Origin: Synechococcus sp. HW_metabat.54
GTDB lineage: Bacteria; Cyanobacteriota; Cyanobacteriia; PCC-6307; Cyanobiaceae
Assembly: GCA_018623675.1 (NCBI GenBank)
Contig: JAAZVJ010000083.1
Location: 1-5,196 of the forward strand
Direction of reading: 5' to 3'
Length of the DNA: 5,196 bases
In this document: positions 1 to 5,160 of the stretch, in pieces
Layout of the letters: each line of letters starts with the position of its first letter
How positions within the stretch are numbered: position 1 is the first letter of the stretch
Program-made: the position numbers and the translations under genes
Notes under the pieces: generated by a model
Seen by the model: the letters and a program-made list of their open reading frames with translations, nothing else
Database searches by the model: none
What the model was told of the DNA's origin: nothing

Positions 1-130
1 GCGCAGCCGCGACCTCTACCCCGCCATGCGCGACCTCACCGATGAGGATCTTCGCCTGATGGCTGGCTACATCCTGGTGGCCCCCAACGTGCTGGGCGAA
101 GAATGGGGCGGCGGCAAGATCTACTTCTGA
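1..130 (+). CDS. psbV: Cytochrome c550 (PsbV), C-terminal fragment
   Basis: This is the last 42 codons plus TGA, with base 1 belonging to the preceding codon. The gene starts outside the window. PsbV is a lumenal extrinsic subunit of photosystem II that stabilises the Mn4CaO5 oxygen-evolving cluster. The visible part reads RSRDLYPAMRDL, then a helix ending in AGYILVAPNVLG, and finishes with the family's signature tail EWGGGKIYF. From memory, thermophilic cyanobacterial PsbV reads SLRSADIFPKMRNLT and ends WGGGKVYY at the same places. In that family the CxxCH haem site and the distal axial histidine (in HPSLRS) lie upstream, so the window opens just after the axial ligand and neither haem-binding element can be checked here. 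The gene is followed by a strong terminator and faces an unrelated minus-strand gene. Identification from the tail is firm; the related paralogue PsbV2 is a less likely alternative. Confidence 0.9.
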   Translation, partial: RSRDLYPAMRDLTDEDLRLMAGYILVAPNVLGEEWGGGKIYF

Positions 131-154
131 TCTCCCCACAACGCTTCAGTCATC

Positions 155-180
155 AAGCCGCCCTCAGGGCGGCTTTTTTA
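155..180 (+). terminator. Intrinsic terminator of psbV
   Basis: A perfect 7-bp GC-rich stem (GCCGCCC at 157-163, GGGCGGC at 167-173) closes a TCA loop and runs into six T residues at 174-179. Two A residues at 155-156 can extend the stem against the first two T residues. It starts 24 bases after the psbV stop codon. On the minus strand the stem is followed only by TTGATG, so termination of the converging gene here would be weaker, although the A-tract on the + strand supplies some upstream context. Confidence 0.93.
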
Positions 181-211
181 TTGCTCATTCAGAGCGCAAG
201 CGGCCCCTTCC

Positions 212-601
212 CTAGGGCTGGCGATTGGAGGGGTCAAAGGAGCTGGGGTGGCGGCTGTACCACCACTCCTGAAGCGAGGACGTAAAACGCACCGAGAACA
301 ACGTCAACACCGTTGCTGTAGGGCGAGAGCCTGGTTGCAACAGCTCCACCGCGTAGGAGGGGCAACGCCGGGCCGCCAGATCGGGAACGAAGCGTCGTCC
401 CACCCGGCGCCAGCTGGGCTCCTTGCTGCGCCACACCAGACGGCAGCAGGGCCAGGGAAGCTCTTCGCGATCAAACAAGCGACAGCAAGGCCCAATCACC
501 CGAAAGCTGTACTGGCCTCCCGGACTGGTATGCACACTTCCATGCTCCAGCAATTCGCCGACTTCAGGCCTAACAGAGGCGGCCGCTGACGCTGGAGACA
601 T
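212..601 (-). CDS. Hypothetical protein with paired cysteines
   Basis: I do not recognise this 129-residue protein. The frame is fully open, and its codons look like those of its neighbours, with GC-rich third positions (many CGC, CTG, GTG, CCC and TGG codons). That favours a real gene over a shadow, and no gene lies on the opposite strand. The chosen start is ATG at 601, which has an AAGGG Shine-Dalgarno-like run about 8 bases upstream; an in-frame GTG at 625 lies inside a hairpin and is less likely. The protein is soluble, basic and tryptophan-rich (W50, W57, W64, W113, W114). It carries two similar motifs, GPCCRLF (37-43) and WPCCRLV (50-56), giving Cys pairs at 39-40 and 52-53, plus C80. 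Repeated cysteine pairs suggest metal or disulfide chemistry, but that is inference. There is no signal peptide or membrane segment. It lies downstream of the ferredoxin gene, behind that gene's terminator. Confidence 0.68.
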   Translation of the reverse strand: MSPASAAASVRPEVGELLEHGSVHTSPGGQYSFRVIGPCCRLFDREELPWPCCRLVWRSKEPSWRRVGRRFVPDLAARRCPSYAVELLQPGSRPTATVLTLFSVRFTSSLQEWWYSRHPSSFDPSNRQP

Positions 602-611
602 GAATGACCCT

Positions 612-632
612 TGGCAGGGCCACACCCTGCCA
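612..632 (-). promoter_or_regulatory. Leader hairpin before the hypothetical gene
   Basis: This is a perfect 8-bp inverted repeat (TGGCAGGG at 612-619, CCCTGCCA at 625-632) with a 5-base loop. It ends 10 bases upstream of the ATG at 601, directly against the presumed AAGGG ribosome-binding run. There is no following T-tract on either strand, so it is not a standard terminator. On the minus strand the CCCT of the downstream arm can also pair with the AGGG at 611-608, an alternative fold that would hide the ribosome-binding run. A regulatory role is inference. Confidence 0.4.
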
Positions 633-633
633 T

Positions 634-658
634 CAAAAAGCCACCCCTGGGGGTGGCT
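634..658 (-). terminator. Intrinsic terminator of the ferredoxin gene
   Basis: Read on the minus strand, an 8-9 bp stem (AGCCACCCC pairing with GGGGTGGCT, + positions 639-658) is followed by TTTTTG (the A-run at 635-639 on the + strand). It lies about 65 bases beyond the ferredoxin stop codon. The orientation is unambiguous because the + strand side has no T-run after the stem. Confidence 0.88.
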
Positions 659-723
659 GATGGACAGTCCGTCGAAACGACGATGGACTGATCAAGAAAA
701 TGCCTCGATTCGAAGAATCAAGC

Positions 724-1023
724 TCAATAGAGCTCTTCCTCGGCGTGGGTCTTGATGGTGCAGTCGGAGGTGGGGTAGGCCACGCAGGTCAGCACGAAAC
801 CAGCTTCGATCTGGTCGTCGTCCAGGAAGCTCTGGTCGGACTGATCAACGGTGCCTGCAGTGATCTTGCCGGCGCAAGTGGAGCAAGCGCCTGCACGGCA
901 GGAATAGGGGAGGTCGATGCCCTGCTCTTCAGCGGCGTCGAGGATGTACTGATCGTCGGGCACTTCGATGGTCTTGTTCAGACCTTCGCTCTCAGCGACC
1001 AGAGTGACCTTGTAAGAAGCCAT
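724..1023 (-). CDS. petF: Plant-type [2Fe-2S] ferredoxin
   Basis: This 99-residue ferredoxin is the soluble electron acceptor of photosystem I; it passes electrons to FNR, nitrite reductase, thioredoxin reductase and other enzymes. The four iron ligands are C42, C47, C50 and C80, in the exact C-x4-C-x2-C-x29-C spacing of the family, within the motif [13 protein letters not shown] (41-53). The acidic [12 protein letters not shown] segment (64-75) and the terminal EEELY match well-studied cyanobacterial PetF1 almost residue for residue, from memory. I chose ATG at 1023 because the protein then begins MASYKV like those homologues. An in-frame ATG at 1062 would add 13 residues that do not resemble the family and would cover the leader dyads. 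No clear Shine-Dalgarno lies before the start. It has a 140-base upstream region and its own terminator, so it is probably transcribed alone, although no terminator separates it from prmA. The name fdx is also used. Confidence 0.96.
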   Translation of the reverse strand: MASYKVTLVAESEGLNKTIEVPDDQYILDAAEEQGIDLPYSCRAGACSTCAGKITAGTVDQSDQSFLDDDQIEAGFVLTCVAYPTSDCTIKTHAEEELY

Positions 1024-1045
1024 GGATGGATGGGGAGTGCAGTGA

Positions 1046-1075
1046 CCTGTAAAAACAGGCATGCAGGACCGGTCC
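1046..1075 (-). promoter_or_regulatory. Cluster of dyads upstream of ferredoxin
   Basis: Three dyad elements are packed into 30 bases: CCTGT-AAAA-ACAGG (1046-1059), GCATGC (1059-1064) and GGACCGGTCC (1066-1075). The cluster ends 22 bases before the ferredoxin ATG. The first two belong to a 19-base motif (CTGTAAAAACAGGCATGCA, 1047-1065) that recurs upstream of serA with 17 of 19 bases identical. On the minus strand it could be a protein-binding site, an RNA hairpin, or part of the core promoter (TACAGG as a poor -10). No good -35/-10 pair is visible, so the exact role is open. Confidence 0.4.
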
Positions 1076-1163
1076 CTTCTACATCGGACTGGGGCAATCC
1101 AACTCCTTTCTGACAGGCATTCCAGACAAGGCCAATGGAAGCGAGGTCACCGATAAGGCGAGC

Positions 1164-2078
1164 TTATGCACCTTGCGAACGGCGAATCTCCAGTAATCCC
1201 CAGCGTCCCTGAGAGCCAAGAGCCGTCACCGTCCAGCCAAGCTCTTCGAGAACACTGGTGAGACGCGGGGCCTGTTCCACCAGAAGACCGCTGAGCAACC
1301 CGCGACCACCGGGTGCCAGCACCGAGGTGAATTGGGGCGCCAACGCTTCAATCACGGGGGCGAGGATGTTGCACAGCAACAGATCAGAAGGCCTACCGGC
1401 GTGCATGTCCGCCAGCACCTCCACCGACCCCTGACGCACAGCCAGGCGCTGCTCTGACCAGCCATTCAATTGCGCGTTGTCGCGGGTGGCCCGTTCCGCC
1501 AACGAGTCGGTATCGGCCGCCAAAGCCCGCTCGGCACCGAGAGCAAGTGCCGCCAAACTCAGCACCCCGCTTCCACATCCAAGGTCGGCCACCCGTAGGC
1601 CTTCCGGAGGCTGTGCCTCAAGCGCCTCAAGGCACAACCGGGTGGTGGGGTGGCTGCCAGTACCGAAGGCACTCCCTGGATCCATGCGCAGCACCAGGCG
1701 ATCGGCATGCTCAGCAGGAGGCTCGAGCCAGGCGGGAAGGATCAGCAGCCGCTGCCCCACGGGATCCGCCTCCCAGTGCTGCTTCCAGGTGAGGCTCCAG
1801 TCCTCATCATCCAGCTGCACCCAGTCCGCTTGGGGGAACACCAGGCCAAAGGTGTCGGCAAGCGGACGCAGGCTCTCGATGAGCTCCCTGCGCTGATCCT
1901 CAGGCCACTCCGGTGCAGGCAACCAGGCCAGCAGCGTGCGTTGCTCAGGGGTTTCAGGCGCATGCTGAACAGCCAGACGATGCAAACCGAGGCTGTCCAG
2001 CTTCCACAGCAAGGACTCTTCCAGCTCCGGCTGGAGGGGCAGAGAAAGGCGCCACCAGCGCAGAGAGCTCGATGTCAT
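1164..2078 (-). CDS. prmA: Ribosomal protein L11 methyltransferase
   Basis: PrmA is a cytoplasmic SAM-dependent enzyme that methylates lysines and the N-terminus of ribosomal protein L11. The 304-residue length is close to the usual ~290-300. An N-terminal L11-recognition region (about 1-110, with the conserved WVQLDDEDW-type segment at 86-94) precedes the class I methyltransferase fold. The family motif DPGSAFGTGSHPTT is at 133-146, the SAM-binding glycine loop VADLGCGSGVLS at 163-174, the acidic end of the next strand near AADTD (187-191), and the N-I-L-A-P motif at 237-241. The start is ATG at 2078; no convincing Shine-Dalgarno is seen, but the serA stop lies only 6 bases upstream, so translation is probably coupled. 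No hairpin terminator follows the TAA at 1164-1166, so readthrough toward the ferredoxin gene is possible. No oddities were seen. Confidence 0.95.
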   Translation of the reverse strand: MTSSSLRWWRLSLPLQPELEESLLWKLDSLGLHRLAVQHAPETPEQRTLLAWLPAPEWPEDQRRELIESLRPLADTFGLVFPQADWVQLDDEDWSLTWKQHWEADPVGQRLLILPAWLEPPAEHADRLVLRMDPGSAFGTGSHPTTRLCLEALEAQPPEGLRVADLGCGSGVLSLAALALGAERALAADTDSLAERATRDNAQLNGWSEQRLAVRQGSVEVLADMHAGRPSDLLLCNILAPVIEALAPQFTSVLAPGGRGLLSGLLVEQAPRLTSVLEELGWTVTALGSQGRWGLLEIRRSQGA

Positions 2079-2084
2079 CGACTA

Positions 2085-3671
2085 TCAGAGGGTGACTGGA
2101 TGGGCTTCCTGAATGCCATCAATGGCGCTGATGGTGGCCAAAAGGCTGGGAGGAATCGGGTCATCAATGCTGAGCACCATCACCGCATCGCCACGCACAA
2201 TGCGACGTCCCACCTGCATGGAGGCGATATTCACGTTGTGCTCTCCAAGCACTGAACCGAGGTGGCCAATGATCCCTGGCATATCCCGGTGACGCGTGAA
2301 CAGCATGTGCCGGCTGGGGGGCACGTTCACAGGGAATTCATCGATGGTGGTGACACGCAATTCACCATCAGCGAACACAGCTCCAGTCACGCTGTGACCG
2401 CCCTGACCACCGCGCGTCGTGAGCTGGAGAGAACCACCCGCAAAATCACGGCTGGAATCGTCTTTGACTTCAAGAACGTGAATCCCTCTGGCTTTGGCCT
2501 CCAGAGCCGCATTCACGTAATTAATGCGCTCGCCAAGGGCATTGGAGAGCAGGCCCTTCAAGGCAGCAACCACCAGCGGCTGGGAGGGGTGCTCAGAGAA
2601 CTCGCCCTGGAGCCTGACTTCCAGCTCCTCCACCTGGCCACCGGCCAGCTGACTGATCAGCAGCCCCAGGGTTTCGGCCAGCTGCAGATGGGGCTTCAAG
2701 CGCTCCATGATCTGAGCGCTGAGGCCAGGGATGTTCACAGCACTGCGAGCAGGGAGGCCTAGCAATACGTCGCGAATCTGCTCCGCCACATCGATGGCGA
2801 CATTTTCCTGGGCCTCTTCCGTGGAGGCACCCAGGTGAGGCGTCAAGACCAGCCCCTTTTCAACACTGCGCAGTGGGGAATCCGCCGCCAGAGGCTCGCT
2901 GGCAAACACGTCCACACCTGCACCGGCGATGACGCCGTTCTCAATCGCCTCGGCCAGGGCGCTTTCATCAATGATTCCGCCGCGGGCGCAGTTAACCAGT
3001 CGGGCGGTGGGTTTCATGCTGCGCAGCAGCTCAGCATTGACCAGATTTTCCGTATCCGGCGTGCGGGGGATGTGCAGGGTGACGTAGTCAGCGGTGCTGA
3101 AAAGGTCAGGAAGCTGGGTTAAACGCACCTGCATCTGCTGGGCACGCTCCAGGGAGACGAAGGGGTCATAGGCAATCACCTCCATGCCCATGGCCTTGGC
3201 CACTTTGGCCACGTGGGATCCGATCTTGCCGAGACCCACAACCCCCAGCACCTTTTTATAAAGCTCGTTGCCGACATACTTTTTGCGGTCCCAAGCGCCT
3301 TGCCGCATAGAGGCGTGAGCCTGGGGCACATGGCGGGAGAGCGAGAGCAGCAAGGCCAAAGCATGCTCAGCAGCAGCAATGGTGTTGCCTTCAGGCGAAT
3401 TCACCACCAGCACGCCACGCTGCGTGGCAGCGGGCACGTCAACGTTGTCCACCCCCACACCGGCGCGCCCCACGATCCGGAGCTTGTCTGCGGCGGCAAT
3501 GACATCGGCGGTCACCTGGGTGCCCGAGCGAATCATCAGTGCGTCGTACTCGCCGATGATCGATTTCAGCTCTTCAGGGCTGAGGCCTGTGCGCTGATCG
3601 ACCTGAGCCACCTGACTCAGGATGTCGATGCCGGCCTGATCAATGGGATCGGAAACCAGAACTTTTGTCAT
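2085..3671 (-). CDS. serA: D-3-phosphoglycerate dehydrogenase, long ACT type
   Basis: SerA oxidises 3-phosphoglycerate to phosphohydroxypyruvate with NAD, the first step of serine synthesis. At 528 residues it is the long form with an extra domain. The substrate-binding domain is formed by about 1-99 and 285-315. The NAD Rossmann domain spans about 100-284, with GLGKIG at 146-151 and D169 of the AYDP segment (167-170) at the end of the second strand. The catalytic triad is visible as R230 (in NCARGG), E259 (ASEP) and H279 (TPHLG). About 320-450 is the allosteric substrate-binding (ASB) domain, and about 455-528 is the ACT domain. In the ACT domain, H461, D463 and N481 fall where serine-contacting residues lie in characterised enzymes, so feedback inhibition by serine is likely. 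I chose ATG at 3671 over an in-frame TTG one codon earlier. It is the first gene of a serA-prmA unit. Confidence 0.97.
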   Translation of the reverse strand: MTKVLVSDPIDQAGIDILSQVAQVDQRTGLSPEELKSIIGEYDALMIRSGTQVTADVIAAADKLRIVGRAGVGVDNVDVPAATQRGVLVVNSPEGNTIAAAEHALALLLSLSRHVPQAHASMRQGAWDRKKYVGNELYKKVLGVVGLGKIGSHVAKVAKAMGMEVIAYDPFVSLERAQQMQVRLTQLPDLFSTADYVTLHIPRTPDTENLVNAELLRSMKPTARLVNCARGGIIDESALAEAIENGVIAGAGVDVFASEPLAADSPLRSVEKGLVLTPHLGASTEEAQENVAIDVAEQIRDVLLGLPARSAVNIPGLSAQIMERLKPHLQLAETLGLLISQLAGGQVEELEVRLQGEFSEHPSQPLVVAALKGLLSNALGERINYVNAALEAKARGIHVLEVKDDSSRDFAGGSLQLTTRGGQGGHSVTGAVFADGELRVTTIDEFPVNVPPSRHMLFTRHRDMPGIIGHLGSVLGEHNVNIASMQVGRRIVRGDAVMVLSIDDPIPPSLLATISAIDGIQEAHPVTL

Positions 3672-3698
3672 CAACCGGCGAAAGACAGCCGTAGGCCA

Positions 3699-3717
3699 CT
3701 GTAAAGACAGGCCTGCA
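3699..3717 (-). promoter_or_regulatory. Dyad motif upstream of serA
   Basis: CTGTAAAGACAGGCCTGCA contains the dyad CTGT-AAAG-ACAG followed by the palindrome CAGGCCTG (3708-3715). It ends 27 bases before the serA ATG and matches the motif upstream of the ferredoxin gene at 17 of 19 positions, in the same orientation. On the minus strand TACAGT (3698-3703) fits a TAnnnT -10 hexamer, but no good -35 sits at the right distance. Because the next gene is divergent, the site could serve serA, the + strand gene at 3749, or both. Confidence 0.4.
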
Positions 3718-3736
3718 CGTCAGAATCAGACGCTTC

Positions 3737-3742
3737 GGGGGA
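3737..3742 (+). promoter_or_regulatory. Ribosome-binding run for the membrane protein gene
   Basis: GGGGGA lies 6 bases before the ATG at 3749, a usable purine-rich ribosome-binding site. It supports that start over the downstream in-frame methionines. Confidence 0.5.
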
Positions 3743-3748
3743 TCGTTC

Positions 3749-4264
3749 ATGCCTGTCTGCGTACTGGTACTGAAAGAACAGGCCGCTGCGGCATCGCTGG
3801 AGCAAAAGCTGAGAGCCAATGGCGTGCCACTGCAGCGTTGCGTGTTGGTGCCTCCCGAGGCCAATAGCAGCGAAGGTGCATCCATCGACAGCGTGGATCT
3901 CCTGAATCCAAAAATGGCGCGCCAGCAGCGGCAACGATCCATGGCCCGCTGGCTGCTGCCCTTTGGATTCATGGCTGGGCTCACCTTCACGCAAATCACC
4001 AACCTTGAGACCTTCTCCAGCCTTGGCCCCTGGGGCCAGCCCGTGATCGGAGGCTTGCTCGGGATGGGATCCGGCTTGATGGGCAGTTATGCCGCCGCGG
4101 CCAGCGTTCCCTCCGAAAATGAAGACGGCGTGCGCATCCTGCGCAACCGCCATGAAGAGAAGCGCTGGCTGCTTCTGCTGGAGACCCCCACCGGCATTGA
4201 GCCCCCCTGGCAGCTGCTGCAAAGCGCCCGGCCCCTGCAAGTCGTCCGCCTGAACGACCTCTGA
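3749..4264 (+). CDS. Conserved-type small membrane protein
   Basis: This 171-residue protein has no function I can name. Residues 1-55 form a compact soluble region rich in alternating hydrophobic residues (MPVCVLVLKE, then QRCVLVPPEA). A basic stretch (RQQRQRS, 58-64) precedes a first membrane segment at about 67-84 (WLLPFGFMAGLTFTQIT). A second runs about 96-119 and is glycine-rich (GGLLGMGSGLMGS, 101-113) with G-x3-G-like spacing that suits close helix packing. A soluble tail (120-171) follows, with RILRNRHEEKRW then LLLLETP. The basic residues before the first helix suggest both ends face the cytoplasm, forming a hairpin in the thylakoid or plasma membrane; this is inference. Its TGA overlaps the ATG of the S4-domain gene by one base, so the two are translationally coupled. 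I recall similar unnamed proteins in other cyanobacteria but cannot confirm this here. Confidence 0.87.
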   Translation: MPVCVLVLKEQAAAASLEQKLRANGVPLQRCVLVPPEANSSEGASIDSVDLLNPKMARQQRQRSMARWLLPFGFMAGLTFTQITNLETFSSLGPWGQPVIGGLLGMGSGLMGSYAAAASVPSENEDGVRILRNRHEEKRWLLLLETPTGIEPPWQLLQSARPLQVVRLNDL

Positions 4265-5067
4265 TGCTTCCTCGCCAGGAAATCCTCAAGGGGTGCGGCC
4301 ATCCCGAAGCCCTTGAAGTGCTGATCACGTTGGCAGAAGAGGTGTTGCGCACCTGGCAGCCCTGCTGGTCTCCCTTCGTATCAGCACCGTTACGCGAAGA
4401 AGCTCTGGAACGGCTTGCGACGCTCACCGAACTGCAGATCCACACGGCAGGAGGCCGACCAGAGGCGGAACGGCAGCGATTGCTCTTCAGTCGCCGCGAT
4501 GAAGGCGATGCGGTGATCGACAGCACACCCCTCCCAGTGATGGGGCTGGAGGTGGAAGGCAATTTTCTGTTCGACCCTGTCGAACCCCATGACATGCGCA
4601 AGGCCATCTTGGCGATCGAGACAGACCATGGGAGCCTGGAAGAAGGGGCACTTGGAGACCTCTGGATCCGAGGCGACAGGGGCGCCCAGCTGCTCTGCAC
4701 ACCCGAAGCGGCGACCCAACTTCATGGCCGTCAAAGTTACGTTCGTGATGTGGAGATTCAGCTGGAGCAGCGCCCCCTCAATGGCCTCCAACTGCCCGCG
4801 ATTCGCACCCCGAAACGCCTCACCAGCGTCGAAGCGTCTTGTCGTCTCGATGCCATCGCCTCAGCGGGTTTCGGCCTTTCGAGAGCCAAGGTGGTGCAGC
4901 AGATTCGCAATGGCCGGCTGCGACTGAACTGGAAGCCTGTGCGCCAGGCCAGCAAAGATCTCAGCGTCGGAGACCGGCTTCAACTTCAAGACCGAGGAAG
5001 TGTCGAGGTCTTGGCATTGGAACGCACCAAACGGGAGCGTTGGCGGGTGCAAATGGAGCGGCGCTAA
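4264..5067 (+). CDS. Photosystem II S4-domain protein (YlmH-like)
   Basis: This is a 267-residue RNA-binding protein of the YlmH/COG2302 type, which in cyanobacteria is annotated as photosystem II S4-domain protein. The molecular role in photosystem II is not well defined. The N-terminal YlmH-like region (about 1-180) contains FSRRDEGDA (75-83), a segment typical of this family, and GNFLFDPVEPHDMRKAILAI (99-118). The S4 domain spans about 188-250, with the usual landmarks R194-L-D196, S206-R207-x-K209, I214-x2-G217, N222 and the L-S-V-G-D block at 233-237. The tail is basic (ERTKRERWRVQMERR). There is no membrane segment. The start overlaps the upstream stop (TGATG) and has no Shine-Dalgarno of its own, as expected for translational coupling with the membrane protein. 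I leave the gene symbol empty because none is settled. Confidence 0.9.
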   Translation: MLPRQEILKGCGHPEALEVLITLAEEVLRTWQPCWSPFVSAPLREEALERLATLTELQIHTAGGRPEAERQRLLFSRRDEGDAVIDSTPLPVMGLEVEGNFLFDPVEPHDMRKAILAIETDHGSLEEGALGDLWIRGDRGAQLLCTPEAATQLHGRQSYVRDVEIQLEQRPLNGLQLPAIRTPKRLTSVEASCRLDAIASAGFGLSRAKVVQQIRNGRLRLNWKPVRQASKDLSVGDRLQLQDRGSVEVLALERTKRERWRVQMERR

Positions 5068-5078
5068 AGAGCAACAGA

Positions 5079-5098
5079 CGGCCTTTGGCCCCAGGCCG
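5079..5098 (+). terminator. Possible weak terminator after the S4 gene
   Basis: CGGCCT (5079-5084) and AGGCCG (5093-5098) form a 6-bp GC-rich stem with an 8-base loop, starting 11 bases after the stop codon. No T-run follows directly (the next T-rich stretch is TTCTTTT at 5108-5114), so it may be a weak or factor-assisted terminator, or only an RNA 3' end stabiliser. Confidence 0.4.
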
Positions 5099-5100
5099 AC

Positions 5101-5109
5101 TGCTACATT
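5101..5109 (+). promoter_or_regulatory. Possible extended -10 for the tRNA
   Basis: TGCTACATT has the TG-n-TAnnnT form of an extended -10 and would start transcription near 5116, about 45 bases before the tRNA. No matching -35 sits at 16-18 bases. The region up to the tRNA also holds a small hairpin, GCACC-AGAG-GGTGC (5116-5129). Confidence 0.25.
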
Positions 5110-5160
5110 CTTTTGCGCACCAGAGGGTGCAATCCGCGTTCACATTTCAGTGAATGTTGC

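Noticed and set aside
248..589. 113-codon + strand frame opposite the hypothetical gene
   Set aside because: Composition is arginine/glutamine/alanine-rich like other shadow frames, and it has no ribosome-binding site; the minus-strand frame has gene-like codon use and a better start.
602..625. GTG start at 625 for the hypothetical protein
   Set aside because: The GTG lies in the loop side of a perfect hairpin with no ribosome-binding run, whereas ATG at 601 has AAGGG at good spacing.
1024..1062. Longer ferredoxin starting at ATG 1062
   Set aside because: The 13 added residues ([13 protein letters not shown]) do not match the family, whose members begin MASY; the extension also covers the dyad motif shared with serA.
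1650..2255. 201-codon open frame on the + strand
   Set aside because: It lies antisense to prmA and serA, both of which have full motif sets. Its translation is low-complexity and proline/glutamine/arginine-rich, typical of a shadow frame in GC-rich DNA.
2262..2762. 166-codon + strand frame
   Set aside because: Entirely antisense to the well-supported serA reading frame; no recognisable domain.
3671..4240. 189-codon - strand frame overlapping the serA promoter
   Set aside because: It would run through the divergent promoter region and is antisense to the membrane protein gene, which has a ribosome-binding run, membrane helices and a coupled downstream gene.
3996..4700. 234-codon - strand frame
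   Set aside because: Antisense to the membrane protein and S4 genes; serine/arginine-rich translation without domain character, crossing a real gene junction.
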